The notes: generated by a model from the sequence alone, not told the origin. A stretch of 64,000 bases of DNA from Candidatus Parcubacteria bacterium (GCA_023443725.1 JAEZTF010000010.1:1-64000); one strand, 5' to 3'. Counted from the first letter of the stretch, positions 31,748 to 41,099 are shown. Program-made: numbers and translations.

Positions 31748-32344
31748 ATGATTAAATTTATTTATTTTGACTTTGGGGCGGTATTAGTTAATTATGATAA
31801 TGTTTTTACAAAAGTTTGTAATGATTTTGGTTTAGACAAAAATGAATTTAAAAATTTTTATAACAATTTTGTAGATGAAATGGATGTGGGTAAGGATAGT
31901 GTTGATGGATTTTGGAAAAAATGTGTGGAAAATTTTAATCTCAATAATGGTTTAAATTATAAATTGGCAAAATCTTGGGTGTCGGATTATAAAATTATTA
32001 AACCGATTTTTGAGATGATTACTTCTTTGGAAGGAAAAATAAAAATGGGAATTATTTCAAATATTCATGCAGATGTTTGGTGGGCAGCTTTTAATGATGA
32101 TTGGGTTCCTAAAATAAAATATAGTGAGATTATATTGTCTTCTGACGTGGCGACAATGAAACCAGATAAAGAAATTTATGAAATAGCTCAAAAAAGATCA
32201 GGAGTAAATTCTAATGAAATTTTGTTTGTTGATGATAAACCAGAAAATTTAGTTATCCCTGACAAAATGGGTTGGAAGACTGTGTTGTTTGATCAATTTA
32301 AAGCGGATGATGGTGTGTCTAGAATATTAGAATTGCTAAAATAA
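31748..32344 (+). CDS. HAD superfamily hydrolase
   Basis: The 198-residue protein has motif I F-D-F-G-A-V (nucleophile Asp, with Gly at the usual second Asp position, as in many HAD-IA members), motif II I-S-N-I near residue 100, the motif III Lys in M-K-P-D-K and motif IV V-D-D-K-P-E-N. It is a small phosphatase or dehalogenase-type enzyme of unknown substrate. Its 3' end overlaps the convergent YibE/F-like gene by 9 bp. Confidence 0.88.
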   Translation: MIKFIYFDFGAVLVNYDNVFTKVCNDFGLDKNEFKNFYNNFVDEMDVGKDSVDGFWKKCVENFNLNNGLNYKLAKSWVSDYKIIKPIFEMITSLEGKIKMGIISNIHADVWWAAFNDDWVPKIKYSEIILSSDVATMKPDKEIYEIAQKRSGVNSNEILFVDDKPENLVIPDKMGWKTVLFDQFKADDGVSRILELLK

Positions 32345-33424
32345 TTTATTTTTTGGTCTAGAATAAATATTGGTAGCTAAAAAAGTGGTTATAGGAACAG
32401 CTAATATTAAACCAATACTACCAATTAAAGTTCGAATAATTTCTTCTGAAATCATTTCGAAATTGATAATTTCTGAAAATGGATGTGGATTATCAATAAA
32501 TATTAATAATAATGGTAGTGAAGCACCAGCGTAAGCTAAAATTAAAGTGTTTACCATGGAAGCAATATGATCTCTACCAACTGACATGGAATGGTTATAA
32601 AGATCGATGCTTTTTAAAAATTTTCCAGTCTTCGAAAGTTCTTCAACGACAGCTGTTTGAGCAATAGTAATATCATCTAAAACACCTAATGTTCCAAGAA
32701 TAATTCCAGCCAATAAAATTCCCTTCATATTTAAATATGATTGTTTGAGAGATAACATACCAGCTTCTTCTGAGGAAAGTCCGGTTAAGTGTCCGATTTT
32801 AATAAAAATTGATCCTAAAACTATAGTGATAATAAGAGAAAGAATAGAGCTTACTATAGCGACAGTAGTTTTTTTGTTAAAGCCGTGAGTTAAATAAAAA
32901 GAAAAAGGAATAATGATTAGTGAACCAATAATGGCAATAGAAATAGGGTTACTGCCGGATGATATTTTTGGTAGGACATAAATAAAAACGATAATAAACG
33001 TAAAGGCCATACCTAAAATAGAAGAAACACCTTTCCATTTGGCAATAAAAATTAAAAAAACTAGGAAAATTATAGATAATAAAACTAAACTGTCAGTACG
33101 GACAAAATCAGTAATTGAATAGTGGTCTACCCCGTCAATATTGTCATTAGTAACAATAACTCGATCATTACGGTTGTATTTTATAATATTGGCCAAAGCT
33201 TGGTCACCATTTTCAATAATTATTTTTTGATGATTGGAATCTAGCTCTAGTTCTAATTTTTGATAGAGTTGGTTAACTCCCATGACAGAAATTTGTTTTT
33301 CTTCAAGAATATTGGTGATTGTGGCTTTGGTAGATTGAGAATCAATTGCTTTAATTGATTTTGGTGACATCAAAAAAACCACCAAAAAAAATATAAAGAT
33401 AAATATTTTTTTGAAAAAAGTCAT
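32336..33424 (-). CDS. YibE/F-like multipass membrane protein
   Basis: The 362-residue protein has an N-terminal signal segment, an external domain of about 90 residues, then seven or eight membrane helices with G-T-L-G-V-L-D-D-I-T-I-A-Q and a Met-rich S-M-S-V-G-R-D-H-I loop, as in the YibE/F family. Function is unknown; a transport role has been suggested for relatives. It follows ndk on the same strand, and a TATTCT box lies 6 nt before its ATG. Confidence 0.8.
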   Translation of the reverse strand: MTFFKKIFIFIFFLVVFLMSPKSIKAIDSQSTKATITNILEEKQISVMGVNQLYQKLELELDSNHQKIIIENGDQALANIIKYNRNDRVIVTNDNIDGVDHYSITDFVRTDSLVLLSIIFLVFLIFIAKWKGVSSILGMAFTFIIVFIYVLPKISSGSNPISIAIIGSLIIIPFSFYLTHGFNKKTTVAIVSSILSLIITIVLGSIFIKIGHLTGLSSEEAGMLSLKQSYLNMKGILLAGIILGTLGVLDDITIAQTAVVEELSKTGKFLKSIDLYNHSMSVGRDHIASMVNTLILAYAGASLPLLLIFIDNPHPFSEIINFEMISEEIIRTLIGSIGLILAVPITTFLATNIYSRPKNKLF

Positions 33425-33427
33425 TAA

Positions 33428-33447
33428 TCTAGAATAGTTTTATTCTA
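33428..33447. terminator. Inverted repeat between ndk and YibE/F gene
   Basis: CTAGAATA and TATTCTAG form an 8-bp stem with a four-base loop across the ndk stop codon. It overlaps the -10-like box of the next gene, so it could be a weak terminator, an operator, or both. Confidence 0.4.
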
Positions 33448-34051
33448 GAATTCCGTCAAGGTTGACATCGTAGATGATTTCTTCACTAACAAGTCGATAA
33501 GAAAGAATCTCTTCTTTAGTAAACCAAACATCAATTTCGGCTTTGGCTTCTTCAACTGACCCAGAAGAATGGATAATATTTCTAACAGCTCGACTATCAG
33601 TGTCAGCCATAGAATAAGAATCGATAGTGTAATCACCTCTAATAGTGCCTGGAGCTGAAGAAAGTGGTTCTGTGGAACCAGTAATTTTTCTGACGATAGC
33701 GACTGCTCCATTTCCTTGCCATATCATAGCCACAACTGGACCACTGCTCATAAAATCTAAAAGTTTTCGTCTGATGCCTTCAGCAAATTCAACTGGGTCT
33801 TTACCAGGAAGTGGTCGACCTTGTTTTTCATAAGCTTCAAAAGATTTAGTACCGGTTTTAATAGCCCAATCAGGATCAGTAGAATAATGTTTTAGAGCCA
33901 TTTCTTTAGTTGGAATAACCATTTTTAATGCAACTAATTTAAGTCCACAAGTTTCATATCTTTTAATTACTTCACCGATTAGTCCTCTTTGAACTCCATC
34001 TGGTTTGATTAATACTAAAGTTTTTTCTTGTTTGACATCGTAATTTTTCAT
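33440..34051 (-). CDS. ndk: Nucleoside diphosphate kinase, extended form
   Basis: NDK motifs are clear: T-L-V-L-I-K-P-D-G-V near the start and the catalytic His in R-N-I-I-H-S-S-G-S near residue 160, preceded by the A-P-G-T-I-R-G-D-Y loop. The enzyme balances nucleoside triphosphates. At 203 residues it is about 55 longer than usual: an insertion of some 40 residues after K-H-Y, and a C-terminal extension. I place the start at ATG 34051. Confidence 0.93.
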   Translation of the reverse strand: MKNYDVKQEKTLVLIKPDGVQRGLIGEVIKRYETCGLKLVALKMVIPTKEMALKHYSTDPDWAIKTGTKSFEAYEKQGRPLPGKDPVEFAEGIRRKLLDFMSSGPVVAMIWQGNGAVAIVRKITGSTEPLSSAPGTIRGDYTIDSYSMADTDSRAVRNIIHSSGSVEEAKAEIDVWFTKEEILSYRLVSEEIIYDVNLDGILE

Positions 34052-34102
34052 AGTGGTTAATTTTGCCCTAATTTATTTAAATAATCAAGAAGAAGTTAAG
34101 CT

Positions 34103-34131
34103 TTGATTATATTGATGTTTGTCGATATAAT
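34103..34131 (+). promoter_or_regulatory. Promoter of ArsR-type gene
   Basis: TTGATT at 34103-34108, a 17-bp spacer, and TATAAT at 34126-34131, followed 7 nt later by the ATG at 34139. This is a near-consensus sigma-70-type promoter whose expected start point coincides with the ATG. Confidence 0.7.
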
Positions 34132-34138
34132 AGATTAT

Positions 34139-34450
34139 ATGGATAAAATATTTAAAGCCTTAGCAGATATAAATAGGAGAAAGATAATTACTTTGTTGAA
34201 TAATAATCAAGAATTGTCTGTTAATCAGTTATTAAAATATTTTGACAATATTGGACAATCAACATTGTCAAATCATTTATCAATTTTAAGAAAAGCGAAA
34301 TTAGTGGAGTTTAAAATATTGGGGAAACAAAGAATATATAGGTTAAACAAAGATTTATTAATGGCGTTTGCGGAAAATATGCGTAAATTCGTTGGAAAAA
34401 CAGATGAATTTGTAGTAGATAATATTGAAATTAGAGGAATAAAGGTGTAA
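34139..34450 (+). CDS. ArsR-like HTH regulator
   Basis: The 103-residue protein is a winged-helix regulator: F-K-A-L-A-D-I-N-R-R-K-I-I at the start and G-Q-S-T-L-S-N-H-L-S-I-L-R-K-A-K-L-V as the recognition helix. The ArsR metal-binding C-V-C is absent, so it senses something else. I use ATG 34139; upstream in-frame codons would fall within the promoter. It precedes the LysM gene. Confidence 0.85.
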   Translation: MDKIFKALADINRRKIITLLNNNQELSVNQLLKYFDNIGQSTLSNHLSILRKAKLVEFKILGKQRIYRLNKDLLMAFAENMRKFVGKTDEFVVDNIEIRGIKV

Positions 34451-34490
34451 ATTGATATTTAGTTATAGTTTTTTATTATCATCAAATAAT

Positions 34491-35063
34491 ATGAATTTGA
34501 AGCGACTTAAAAGGAAATATTTTAATTCTACAGAAGAAATTGTAAGCATGTTTTTGGGTTTAGTAATTGTGATGGTAGTAGTAGGTTTAATATTTAATTT
34601 TTTCCAAAGAAAAAAAGGAAACATCGCTATTCCTGGTTCTAGTGATATTGAAATTAGCCAAAACGTAAAAGAAAATGTTAGCGAAAATGAATATGTTGTT
34701 AAGAAAGGAGATAATTTATGGAAAATAGCTGTTGATAAATATAAAGATGGTTATAAATGGAGTCTGATTGCTAAAGAAAATAATTTAAAGAATCCTGGTA
34801 GTCTTGAGATTGGCCAAAAATTGATTTTACCTAAAATAGATAGTGAAGTTTTGACTGATGGTTCAACAACAAAAAAAGATACTAATTTATTAGTTGGGTC
34901 TGAATATAAAGTTGTTAAAAATGACAGTTTATGGAAAATATCAGTCAAGGTTTATGGTGATGGATATCAATGGGTAAAGATTTGGCAGGTTAATAAAATA
35001 AAACTTAATGATCCAAATAGTTTGGAAATTGGTATGATTTTAACGATACCGAGCTTGAAATAG
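34491..35063 (+). CDS. Membrane-anchored protein with two LysM domains
   Basis: The 190-residue protein has an N-terminal membrane helix (about residues 18-40) and two LysM modules (about 70-122 and 137-189), each with the V-V-K-x-(G/N)-D-(N/S)-L-W-K-I pattern. LysM binds N-acetylglucosamine-containing glycan, so it probably ties the membrane to peptidoglycan. The ATG at 34491 is preferred over a TTG at 34452. Confidence 0.87.
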   Translation: MNLKRLKRKYFNSTEEIVSMFLGLVIVMVVVGLIFNFFQRKKGNIAIPGSSDIEISQNVKENVSENEYVVKKGDNLWKIAVDKYKDGYKWSLIAKENNLKNPGSLEIGQKLILPKIDSEVLTDGSTTKKDTNLLVGSEYKVVKNDSLWKISVKVYGDGYQWVKIWQVNKIKLNDPNSLEIGMILTIPSLK

Positions 35064-35086
35064 TTCGCATGCTAAAATAAATCGTT

Positions 35087-35157
35087 GCGGCTATAGTTTA
35101 GTGGTAAAATGTGTCCTTCCCAAGGATAAGTCGAGGGTTCAATTCCCTCTAGCCGCT
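35087..35157 (+). tRNA. tRNA-Gly (CCC)
   Basis: The acceptor GCGGCTA/TAGCCGC, anticodon stem TGTCC/GGATA with loop TTCCCAA (anticodon CCC), and T-stem GAGGG/CCCTC fold cleanly. CCA is not encoded. It is followed 15 bp later by tRNA-Thr. Confidence 0.93.
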
Positions 35158-35172
35158 CTCTTTTTATATTAG

Positions 35173-35243
35173 GCCGATATAGTTCAACGGCAGAACTGCG
35201 GTTTCGTAAACCGTCGATGGTAGTTCGACTCTACCTATCGGCT
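35173..35243 (+). tRNA. tRNA-Thr (CGT)
   Basis: The acceptor GCCGATA/TATCGGC and anticodon stem GCGGT/ACCGT with loop TTCGTAA (anticodon CGT) fold well. CCA is not encoded. It is probably co-transcribed with tRNA-Gly. Confidence 0.93.
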
Positions 35244-35271
35244 CTGAAAATTTGATACAATAAGTAACATT

Positions 35272-35985
35272 ATGGCTGAATTTAAAAGATCAAGGTTGGC
35301 TCGAAGAAATGACGAGACAGTAACAAAAAAGACTGTCTTTATGGGTTTTTTGACAATTTTGTCAATCATATTAGTAATATTATTTGGCTTACCATTGTTA
35401 GTAAAGTTTTCTGTTTTTTTGGGAAATACTAAGAAAGTAGACAGTTCTGATAAAAAACTAGTTCCACCATTGGCACCTAGATTGGTAATACCTTATGAAG
35501 CAACTAATAGTGCTAATATTTCTGTTAATGGATTTACTGAGGTTGGAGTTGAAGTAGAATTATTTAAAAATGAAGTTTCAATAGGTAAGACACAGGTTAC
35601 AGAAAGTGGAGATTTTGTTTTTAAAAATATTCCTTTAGATGATGGAGATAATAGTTTTAGTGCCTTAGCAATAAGTAAAGAGGCTGGTTCTAGTGACGGT
35701 TCAGTTCCTATAGTTGTATCTTTTGATAATAAAGCTCCCGATTTAAAAATAACTAATCCGGCTGAATCTGAATTGACAATAGATTATGCTGATTTTGATG
35801 TTATTGGAGAGTCGGAGAAAGATACTAGTGTAACGATTAATGGAAAAGTAGCCGTAGTTGATGATGATGGTAAGTTTAAATTAAAGTTTCAACTCAATAT
35901 GGGTAAAAATGAATTAGAAGTAATAAGTAGAGATTTGGCAGGAAATGAAACTAAAAAAAAGATAACAATTACTTACAGTCTTTAA
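35272..35985 (+). CDS. Membrane-anchored protein with two Ig-like domains
   Basis: The 237-residue protein has a basic start, one membrane helix (about residues 23-50) and two beta-sandwich repeats (about 65-150 and 155-237). Each ends in a segment like G-D-N-S-F-S-A or G-K-N-E-L-E-V, the second continuing A-G-N-E-T-K-K. This fits the glucodextranase-B or Big-type Ig folds of bacterial surface proteins. It probably acts in adhesion or as a structural surface protein. A TACAAT box lies 10 nt before the ATG. Confidence 0.75.
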   Translation: MAEFKRSRLARRNDETVTKKTVFMGFLTILSIILVILFGLPLLVKFSVFLGNTKKVDSSDKKLVPPLAPRLVIPYEATNSANISVNGFTEVGVEVELFKNEVSIGKTQVTESGDFVFKNIPLDDGDNSFSALAISKEAGSSDGSVPIVVSFDNKAPDLKITNPAESELTIDYADFDVIGESEKDTSVTINGKVAVVDDDGKFKLKFQLNMGKNELEVISRDLAGNETKKKITITYSL

Positions 35986-37058
35986 AATAAAACTAAAGAT
36001 ATTAATACCCAAGGATAGAGCAAGGAATTAGCAAATATAGAATGAAATAAAATAGAAATGATCATGGTTTTTTGAAGAATCGAACTGTTGATAAATAAAT
36101 CTTTAATTCCTAGTAAAAACAAAATACCACCGATTACTCCCGTAGAAACAAATATAGTAGCCAAACTACCATCAAATCCAGAATTGGCATGAGAATTGGT
36201 TATTTTCTTATCTCGAACAAAAGAGATGTTGTTATAACCAATACCGATGATTGGTGATTTTTTAAAATTTGTTAAAGCCTCTTGGTAATTTTGAATTTTG
36301 GCTGTTATAGAAGATGTTCTTTCTAATTTAGTTCCCTCTCCAGGTTGTCTAGGTAAAACAATTATGGTTAAAGACATAATAAATAAACTAATTAAAAATA
36401 TATTTATTTTTTTATAATGTTTAGCAATATAAATAAAAGCAATTAAAAAAGATAAATAAGTGGAACGGCTATAGGTTAGAGCCATGGCGATGTAACTGAT
36501 GATTAATAGTGGTATTCGATAAGGTGTTTTTTTGTTTAAAAAGGTTTTGATGATAAAAAATAGAAAAATTAAACCGGTGAAAGTGGGATCAAAGAAAGTA
36601 CTAACCAATCGATATAAATGTGGATCCCAATTTAAAGCGTCAAAATAAGTAAAATTTGGCCAGAAGAAATATTGAATAAAACCAAAGATAATATTAGCAA
36701 TAATAGATAAATAAAATATGTTCTTAAATTTATTTTCAATATTAAAAGGAAGAATAAAAAAGGATAATAAACAACTCAAGCGAATTAGATAAAAAAACGG
36801 TGTTAAAGAATTAATTTGAAATCGAAATAAATTAATTAATAAACTAATCCAAGCAAAAATTAAAAAATATAAAAAATATTTATTTTTAATTTTAAAATTT
36901 TTAGTTTTGAAATGTGAATAAAGATTAAACAAAAATAATAAAATTATAGATATGTCTATTAAAGGAAAAGATAAATTAAAAAGATTAATTCGATATATTT
37001 GACCAATAAAGAAAGAAAAAACGGTGAAAGTAAAAATTATAGTTGTGATAAATGCCAT
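35982..37058 (-). CDS. O-antigen ligase / Wzy-like membrane protein
   Basis: The 358-residue protein has about ten membrane helices. It has the Wzy_C/WaaL-type loop with Arg-rich R-Q-P-G-E-G-T-K-L-E-R and F-K-K-S-P-I-I-G-I-G-Y-N-N. Such proteins ligate or polymerise surface glycans. Its start overlaps the end of the glycosyltransferase gene by 22 bp, which supports a joint role. Confidence 0.75.
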   Translation of the reverse strand: MAFITTIIFTFTVFSFFIGQIYRINLFNLSFPLIDISIILLFLFNLYSHFKTKNFKIKNKYFLYFLIFAWISLLINLFRFQINSLTPFFYLIRLSCLLSFFILPFNIENKFKNIFYLSIIANIIFGFIQYFFWPNFTYFDALNWDPHLYRLVSTFFDPTFTGLIFLFFIIKTFLNKKTPYRIPLLIISYIAMALTYSRSTYLSFLIAFIYIAKHYKKINIFLISLFIMSLTIIVLPRQPGEGTKLERTSSITAKIQNYQEALTNFKKSPIIGIGYNNISFVRDKKITNSHANSGFDGSLATIFVSTGVIGGILFLLGIKDLFINSSILQKTMIISILFHSIFANSLLYPWVLISLVLF

Positions 37059-37810
37059 AGCTTAGATTTATTTAAAAAGACATGAAAACTAAGGCAGAGT
37101 GCCATAATAATTCCTGGAGTTCCATCTAAAAATCCAAATCTAAAGATATAGTTTTGGAGAAATTTACCAATTGGAAAGAAAATAATTTCAAAAAGATTAG
37201 TAGAAACTTTTTGGTCAAATAATTCTTGAGATCTAATAGTGGAATAAAGATCAATTTTCTCCATAAAAGATTTTAAATTTTTATGAGAATTATGATTAAT
37301 AACTAAATCTGTTTCTTTGGTTGTTTTTACAGATACCCAAGTTTCATGAACCTGACCATCAAATTTACCAAAATTTTTATTGAACAATCGAGTGAATTTT
37401 AAAGAAGCCGTTTCACCATGTTTTAACGTATTACCAAGGAAGATGTCTTGGCGTTTAAAAGAATAATTGTTATATTTATGTTTATCGATATGATTTAAAA
37501 ATCCGATTAATTTTTTACTTGGATATTCGTCAGCATCAAGCCAAAAGACTAAATCATTGGATGCTTTGCAAATTCCAAAATTACGTTGAGCGGAAAAATC
37601 ATTATTTAATCCCCTATTAAAGACTTTAACATTTCTGTTTTTTGAATTTAATTTTTTAGCAGTTTCGACAGTATCGTCTGTAGAATTGTCATCGACAATA
37701 ATTACTTCATTAATAGTTTTGCATTCGTCTAACCATTTAAAATTGTTCTTTAAATTTTCCGATTCGTTTTTGGTGATCAGGAGAAGCGAGATGTTAGTCA
37801 ATTTTTTCAT
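37037..37810 (-). CDS. Family 2 glycosyltransferase
   Basis: The 257-residue protein has the GT-A fold: N-E-S-E-N-L near residue 16, V-D-D-N-S-T-D-D-T, the metal motif L-D-A-D-E near residue 95 and a Q-V-H-E-T-W motif, as in the WaaE/KdtX-like GT2 group. It would add a sugar to a surface glycan or lipid carrier. It overlaps the broken GT2 gene upstream and the ligase-like gene downstream, in one leftward operon. Confidence 0.87.
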   Translation of the reverse strand: MKKLTNISLLLITKNESENLKNNFKWLDECKTINEVIIVDDNSTDDTVETAKKLNSKNRNVKVFNRGLNNDFSAQRNFGICKASNDLVFWLDADEYPSKKLIGFLNHIDKHKYNNYSFKRQDIFLGNTLKHGETASLKFTRLFNKNFGKFDGQVHETWVSVKTTKETDLVINHNSHKNLKSFMEKIDLYSTIRSQELFDQKVSTNLFEIIFFPIGKFLQNYIFRFGFLDGTPGIIMALCLSFHVFLNKSKLWHLSQL

Positions 37811-38651
37811 GATTTAATGTGTTTCTAATCTTTAAAATTGATTCTTCAATGGTAAAAATAGTATTTAATATTATAGCTTGAATCTTAGGAAGATGTTTTT
37901 TAAAAAATATTTTTCTAGATTTATACCAATAATTTAGAGATGTTCGATATTTATTAGGGGTGCTAACTCCTCCGATATGTATTACGAAAGAATTTGGATC
38001 AAAAATAACTTTCAGACCATTTTCATTGTTTTTTATTCCAAAATCCACATCTTCCATATACATAAAATAATCTTCACTAAATAAGTTTAATTTATTTCTT
38101 TTTAATCATCTGAATATCATATATGCACCACAGACTGCTGATACTTCTTTGGGTTCTGTAATTTTAATATTTTGTTCTATCCAGAATTCTTTGGAATATT
38201 TATTTTTTGGAAATATTTTTTTGAGATTAGTAAATTCAAAAATTCCTGTTAAAAATGTGGGTTTATTATTTGCACTTGGATATATTTTATGGTTTGGAAA
38301 AAAAATTTTTCCACCAATAACACCTATACTAGAATCTTCATTAATTAGATTAAATGTTTTTTTTATTGAATCGTTAGTAAAATAAGTATCTGGATTTAAT
38401 AGTAGGATTAATTTTGATTTTGATATCTTTATTCCTTGATTAACAGCTTTTGCAAATCCTAAATTTTTTTTGTTTTTAATTATTTTAATATTTTTATTTT
38501 TTTTAAGATTAAAATTATTTGAATTATTATCAATTATTATTATTTTATTTAGTATTTTTGATATTTTTTTTGTTGACTGAATTAATTTTTTTAAACAGTT
38601 TGTTGAATTATAATTAACTACAATTAAATCTAATTTTTTTTCTATTGACAT
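37794..38651 (-). pseudogene. Family 2 glycosyltransferase interrupted by in-frame TGA
   Basis: The first 181 codons (38651 to 38109) hold the GT-A core: L-I-V-V-N-Y-N-S, I-D-N-N-S, N-P-D-T, and G-A-Y-M-I-F-R. A TGA at 38108-38106 follows, and the frame then continues without shift for 103 codons (to 37794) through L-F-S-E-D-Y-F-M-Y-M-E-D-V-D, the rest of the active site. One substitution therefore breaks an otherwise intact gene of about 285 codons. It could be a true nonsense mutation, a mixed population, or read-through; TGA is a regular stop elsewhere here. Confidence 0.75.
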
Positions 38652-38672
38652 ATTTGATAAATTATTTACACT
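38645..38672 (+). promoter_or_regulatory. Promoter of the lipase-like gene
   Basis: TTGACA at 38645-38650, a 16-bp spacer, TACACT at 38667-38672, then 6 nt to the GTG at 38679. The -35 box covers the start codon of the divergent glycosyltransferase gene. This is one of the clearest leaderless-type promoters in the window. Confidence 0.65.
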
Positions 38673-38678
38673 TTAATT

Positions 38679-41093
38679 GTGATTATAAATACTTTATTGA
38701 AGAAATTTTATTTTTTATTTTTCTTAATTTTACCATTCGTTTTACCATATGACGTTTTAGCAGAAAATTATTTAGTCGATAATTTTGATTCTTTGGGAAA
38801 CTGGGTTTTTATTCCTAGTAGTACATCTGATTTTAATAGTTGGTCTGTGTCAAATAATAAATTGATAGGTAATATAAACAGAAAAGGTAGTTCACTTTTA
38901 ATATCAAAAATGAATAACTTTGGTGAAAATTTAGATTTCAGTTTTAATGGGACAAATATTAATGGTATTGATCAAGAAGTTTTATTTGGTGTAAAAGACT
39001 TAAACAATTACTATGTTTTGAATACTAGATTTGAAGAACCTTCATGGTCTCAGGATAAAAATATTAATCAAGTTGTTTTATGGAAATATTATTCTGGTAC
39101 TTATCATGAAATGAAAAGGATTGAACTTAAAAATTTTGGTATTAATTTAGAGAAAAATGTCGCTTATGAATTTTCAATAATCATTAGAAATAATGAGATT
39201 GTAGTTTATATTAACGATATTTTAATATTTTCCATTGTTGATCAAAATTTATTTTATGGCGGTGTTGGTTTTTGGAATTGGGGAGGTGATTATAGTAAAA
39301 CAGTTAATTATTATTCTGATTTAAGAATTAATTCATTTTTGACTCCAACTCCTACCCCTATTCCAACCAACACTCCGTTCCCTGATCCTACATTAACACC
39401 AACATTGGCACCGACTATAACACCTACTCCAACACCAACTTTTACACCTACACCAACGCCTACTCCGATACCAATTCCTAAAAAAAAGATTTTTATATTA
39501 CCAGGATTAGGGGCGAGCTGGAACCCGGAGGCAATTGTTTACAATAAAAATGTTAGTAATAATGATTGGAAAATGACTCCTTTTGTTAATAATTATGATG
39601 GCTTGATTGAGAATTTAGAAAAAAATGGTTTAGTAAGAAATCAAGATTTCTTTGTTTGGAATTATGACTGGAGAAGATCAATTAGTGAAAGTGAAAATAA
39701 TTTTAATATTTTTCTAGAAAGTAAAAATATAAGTAATAATGATGAAATTTATTTAATAGGTCATAGTCTTGGTGGTGTTGTGGCCAGAATATGGGGACAA
39801 GAACATTCAAATGATCAAAGATTAAAAAATATAATTACTTTAGGTTCTCCTCATTTAGGTTCTTTGGACGTATATACTGTTTGGAATGGTGGCAAAGTGG
39901 CTAATTCAAAAGGATTAAGTTCGGTAATTTTTCAAATTTTATTAAACTTACAAAATAAAGGTTTTATTACTGATCTAGATAAATTAAGAGCTTATGCCCC
40001 AGTGGTTAAAGACTTATTGCCTACTTATGATAATTATGTTTCTAGAAATGGTATTTTATTAAAACAAAATCAATTGGAAACAAAAAATAATTTTTTAATA
40101 AATAAAAATAATCAAGTTAGTAAAATATCAGATAAATTGTTTTTATCGACTGGTGTTGGATTTTCAACTCCAAATATAATTAAATTAATCAACAGGTCGG
40201 TTTTTGATAAAACTTTTGGTTTATGGCCAGATGGAAAATTTGTGGGTTATGGTTATGAAAATGGTGATGGTACTGTTTTAAAAAATAGTGCTAGTTTTGG
40301 TTCAACTGAATTGACTGAATTAAACTCTGATCATGGTGAAATTGTAAACAACTCTTTGACATTCATAATGTCAAAACTTGGTTTAGAGAGTAAGAAAGTT
40401 GATTTTATTTATAATGATAATTTTGCTAATAGTTTGATTGTTTTTGTTGGTTCACCAGCGACTGTGTCTTTAAAATGTGAAAACGATATTTTAAATGAAG
40501 TTGATGGTTTTGTAGTTATAAATAATAAAAATTATAAAGATTGTAGTTTAAATCTTAATCCCATTGATAATGGGACTGTTCATTTGGTAGTTGGAAATAC
40601 TAATAATAACGATTGGAATTATATTGAGAAAAAAGTCTCATTAAGTAATAAAGAGAAAGTAATTATTAATTTTTCTGATGGATCGATAAAAATTGATAAG
40701 TTAAATAAAGATTTTTTAATCTCTTGGATAAAATCTGACTTGCAACAAATTAAACTAGATAGTGCTATTAAATATTTAGAAAAAGGAAATTTAAACCAAG
40801 TGGTAAAGATGGTATTTGTTTATAGATGGAAAACAAAAGAAATGATTGTTAGTCAAAGAATTTTAAATAATTTGTTTATTTTAGGATCGATAAATAAATC
40901 AAACAAGAAAAATATAAATTATAAGTGGATATATATAAATAAAGATTATTTAAGTAAAAGAATAAAAAATAATCGTTACTCTGCTTATAGTTTTGATAAA
41001 TTAAATAAATTTATTGAATACAAAAAATATCCGGATGAAGAAATGGCTAGATCTTTTTTTGATGGATATTTAATGGAGGCTTTAGGAAATTAA
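38679..41093 (+). CDS. Secreted lipase/acyltransferase-like alpha/beta hydrolase
   Basis: The 804-residue protein has a signal peptide (about residues 1-28), an N-terminal beta-rich domain (30-220) of the kind seen in carbohydrate-binding or concanavalin-like modules, then a Thr/Pro-repeat linker (about 222-268). The hydrolase domain follows: F-I-L-P-G-L-G-A-S-W, the nucleophile elbow G-H-S-L-G-G near residue 362, and a late D-H-G-E that may hold the catalytic His. This is like LCAT/PGAP1-type lipases. A 270-residue C-terminal region is unassigned. It starts with GTG. It may attack host lipids or remodel the surface. Confidence 0.75.
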   Translation: MIINTLLKKFYFLFFLILPFVLPYDVLAENYLVDNFDSLGNWVFIPSSTSDFNSWSVSNNKLIGNINRKGSSLLISKMNNFGENLDFSFNGTNINGIDQEVLFGVKDLNNYYVLNTRFEEPSWSQDKNINQVVLWKYYSGTYHEMKRIELKNFGINLEKNVAYEFSIIIRNNEIVVYINDILIFSIVDQNLFYGGVGFWNWGGDYSKTVNYYSDLRINSFLTPTPTPIPTNTPFPDPTLTPTLAPTITPTPTPTFTPTPTPTPIPIPKKKIFILPGLGASWNPEAIVYNKNVSNNDWKMTPFVNNYDGLIENLEKNGLVRNQDFFVWNYDWRRSISESENNFNIFLESKNISNNDEIYLIGHSLGGVVARIWGQEHSNDQRLKNIITLGSPHLGSLDVYTVWNGGKVANSKGLSSVIFQILLNLQNKGFITDLDKLRAYAPVVKDLLPTYDNYVSRNGILLKQNQLETKNNFLINKNNQVSKISDKLFLSTGVGFSTPNIIKLINRSVFDKTFGLWPDGKFVGYGYENGDGTVLKNSASFGSTELTELNSDHGEIVNNSLTFIMSKLGLESKKVDFIYNDNFANSLIVFVGSPATVSLKCENDILNEVDGFVVINNKNYKDCSLNLNPIDNGTVHLVVGNTNNNDWNYIEKKVSLSNKEKVIINFSDGSIKIDKLNKDFLISWIKSDLQQIKLDSAIKYLEKGNLNQVVKMVFVYRWKTKEMIVSQRILNNLFILGSINKSNKKNINYKWIYINKDYLSKRIKNNRYSAYSFDKLNKFIEYKKYPDEEMARSFFDGYLMEALGN

Positions 41094-41099
41094 ACTCTG

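Noticed and set aside
34103..34138. N-terminal extension of the ArsR-like protein
   Set aside because: The extra codons overlap a near-consensus promoter, and the family starts at the later ATG.
38064..38108. Possible alternative genetic code with TGA as a sense codon
   Set aside because: Several intact genes end in TGA at sensible places, for example hsdR and the TrlF-like gene in ATGA overlaps. The single internal TGA is better explained by mutation.
39345..39485. Tandem repeat, possible CRISPR or satellite
   Set aside because: The repeats are ACN-CCN codons for a Thr/Pro linker inside the lipase-like gene. No spacers are present.
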